A stretch of DNA of 64,000 nucleotides from Sipunculus nudus. Taxonomy: Eukaryota; Annelida; Sipuncula; Golfingiida; Sipunculidae. The position numbers and the translations under genes were made by a program. The notes under the pieces are model-generated. The model worked only from the letters and a program-made list of their open reading frames with translations. It was not told the origin of the DNA and did not search any database. Shown one piece after another: positions 63,165 through 64,000 of the stretch (position 1 is the first letter of the stretch; every line of letters begins with the position of its first letter). The DNA lies in the NCBI GenBank assembly GCA_026874595.1, contig CM049313.1, positions 50,519,659-50,583,658 of the forward strand, read 5' to 3'.

Positions 63165-64000
63165 GTGACCCATGAGTCGTGACGCTCAGCTGACCAGCAT
63201 GCCATTTTAGCCTAACATTCGCATCAAGAATTGCATTATCTGAAGTCATATTGAGATTTAATTGAGATGTGATCTTGCCCTTTGACCCTCTGACCCGCTT
63301 GTCGGCAGGGTTCATCCCTAAGAGGGGTTCACACATAAGCAGACTGTTTCCAGTCATGATTGGTTAATACAAGTGGTTAAAGAGAAGAATAAGGTCATGG
63401 TTACAAGTTTTGAAACTCTGAAAAATTTGATTGAAACATTTTGTCTTCAAATTAGGGGGACAGAATATAAGATCTCACATTCCCAGGAAATCCTTGTAGG
63501 TTAAGGTCAAGTTCAAATTTTTTTTTTCAAACTACTCTGAGAACATGACGGATATCACCATCAGGAAACTACAGTGTAATACTCCGATCATGTTTTTTAC
63601 TGAATGTGTAACCTGTTGGTTACATATGTTTCTGTTTACTGATACACTTCATCAAAGCGCATAACACATTACACGAGATATTGTACAAAGGTTCAACCTA
63701 ATTTGAGAAATCCCAACAAGAAATGAAATAAAAAGTCTTAAAGAAACTACTATTCTGCGAGGGTAATCCGAATCCCTAAACTGGAGTGGCTATGATCGTG
63801 GCTGCCTGTCCGGGTCCACCGGTTGCCTCCAGCTCTTAAGATTACAAAACACAACCATCAAAGGCACAAAGAGAACCTATAGAACTCTTTGTACCATCCA
63901 TGAAAAAAACTTCATTAGTTTATACAGCGAGTCAAGGGGACCCATGCTTGATGAATCCGGAACAAAAAAATCTCCTTAAAATGATGATGAAAAAAAAAAT
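63165..64000 (-). mobile_element. Possible terminal part of a fourth hairpin-family element
   Basis: On the minus strand 63195-63165 reads GGTCAGCTGAGCGTCACGAC then CATGGGTCAC with one change, matching the right end of elements A, B and C. The rest would run to the right, out of the window; the hairpin end is not reached by 64000. The interior has no clear satellite units, so the extent is uncertain. Confidence 0.45.

Overview
This is AT-rich, intron/intergenic-type animal DNA, not a bacterial or viral window. The single intact gene is a metazoan class A GPCR. The rest is repeats: tRNA-derived SINE, CR1/L2-like LINE remnant, solo LTR, many long (TA)n arrays, and elements with hairpin ends followed by CCGTC/CCGGC runs. 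Together these suggest a marine invertebrate, most likely a mollusc or other lophotrochozoan. The phylum call is inference from repeat style and the receptor type; no ribosomal or mitochondrial marker is present.

Layout. 1-3840 holds a young 1.75 kb direct tandem duplication; each copy carries a 0.59 kb TIR element with CpG-rich interior. 3730-6545 is a satellite-core repeat (about 290-340 bp units) into which a second member of the same family (about 4532-6111) has jumped. 8443-9146 is a 704 bp foldback element with 154 bp arms and a 4-bp target duplication. 12654-13784 is a dead minus-strand LINE 3' end with frameshifted reverse transcriptase. 33168-36335 (minus) and 39109-41144 (plus) are two further hairpin-ended elements that share ends with the first but have partly different internal repeats; 63165 onward looks like the end of a fourth. 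37018-37379 is a full SINE with a 15 bp target duplication. 55925-56713 is a solo LTR whose empty site is preserved in a neighbouring repeat copy.

The one confident protein gene is an intronless-coding peptide GPCR (48026-49138, plus, 370 aa), FMRFamide-receptor-like, with a plausible spliced 5' leader upstream (47250-48025) and poly(A) signals downstream. It is isolated: no other coding exon could be supported. There is therefore no operon-like or pathway context; the rest of the window reads as repeat-laden intergenic sequence, with a few GC-richer stretches that may be regulatory or conserved but cannot be judged without alignment. The most unusual material is the modular family of hairpin-ended, satellite-cored elements, one of which is nested in its own kind.
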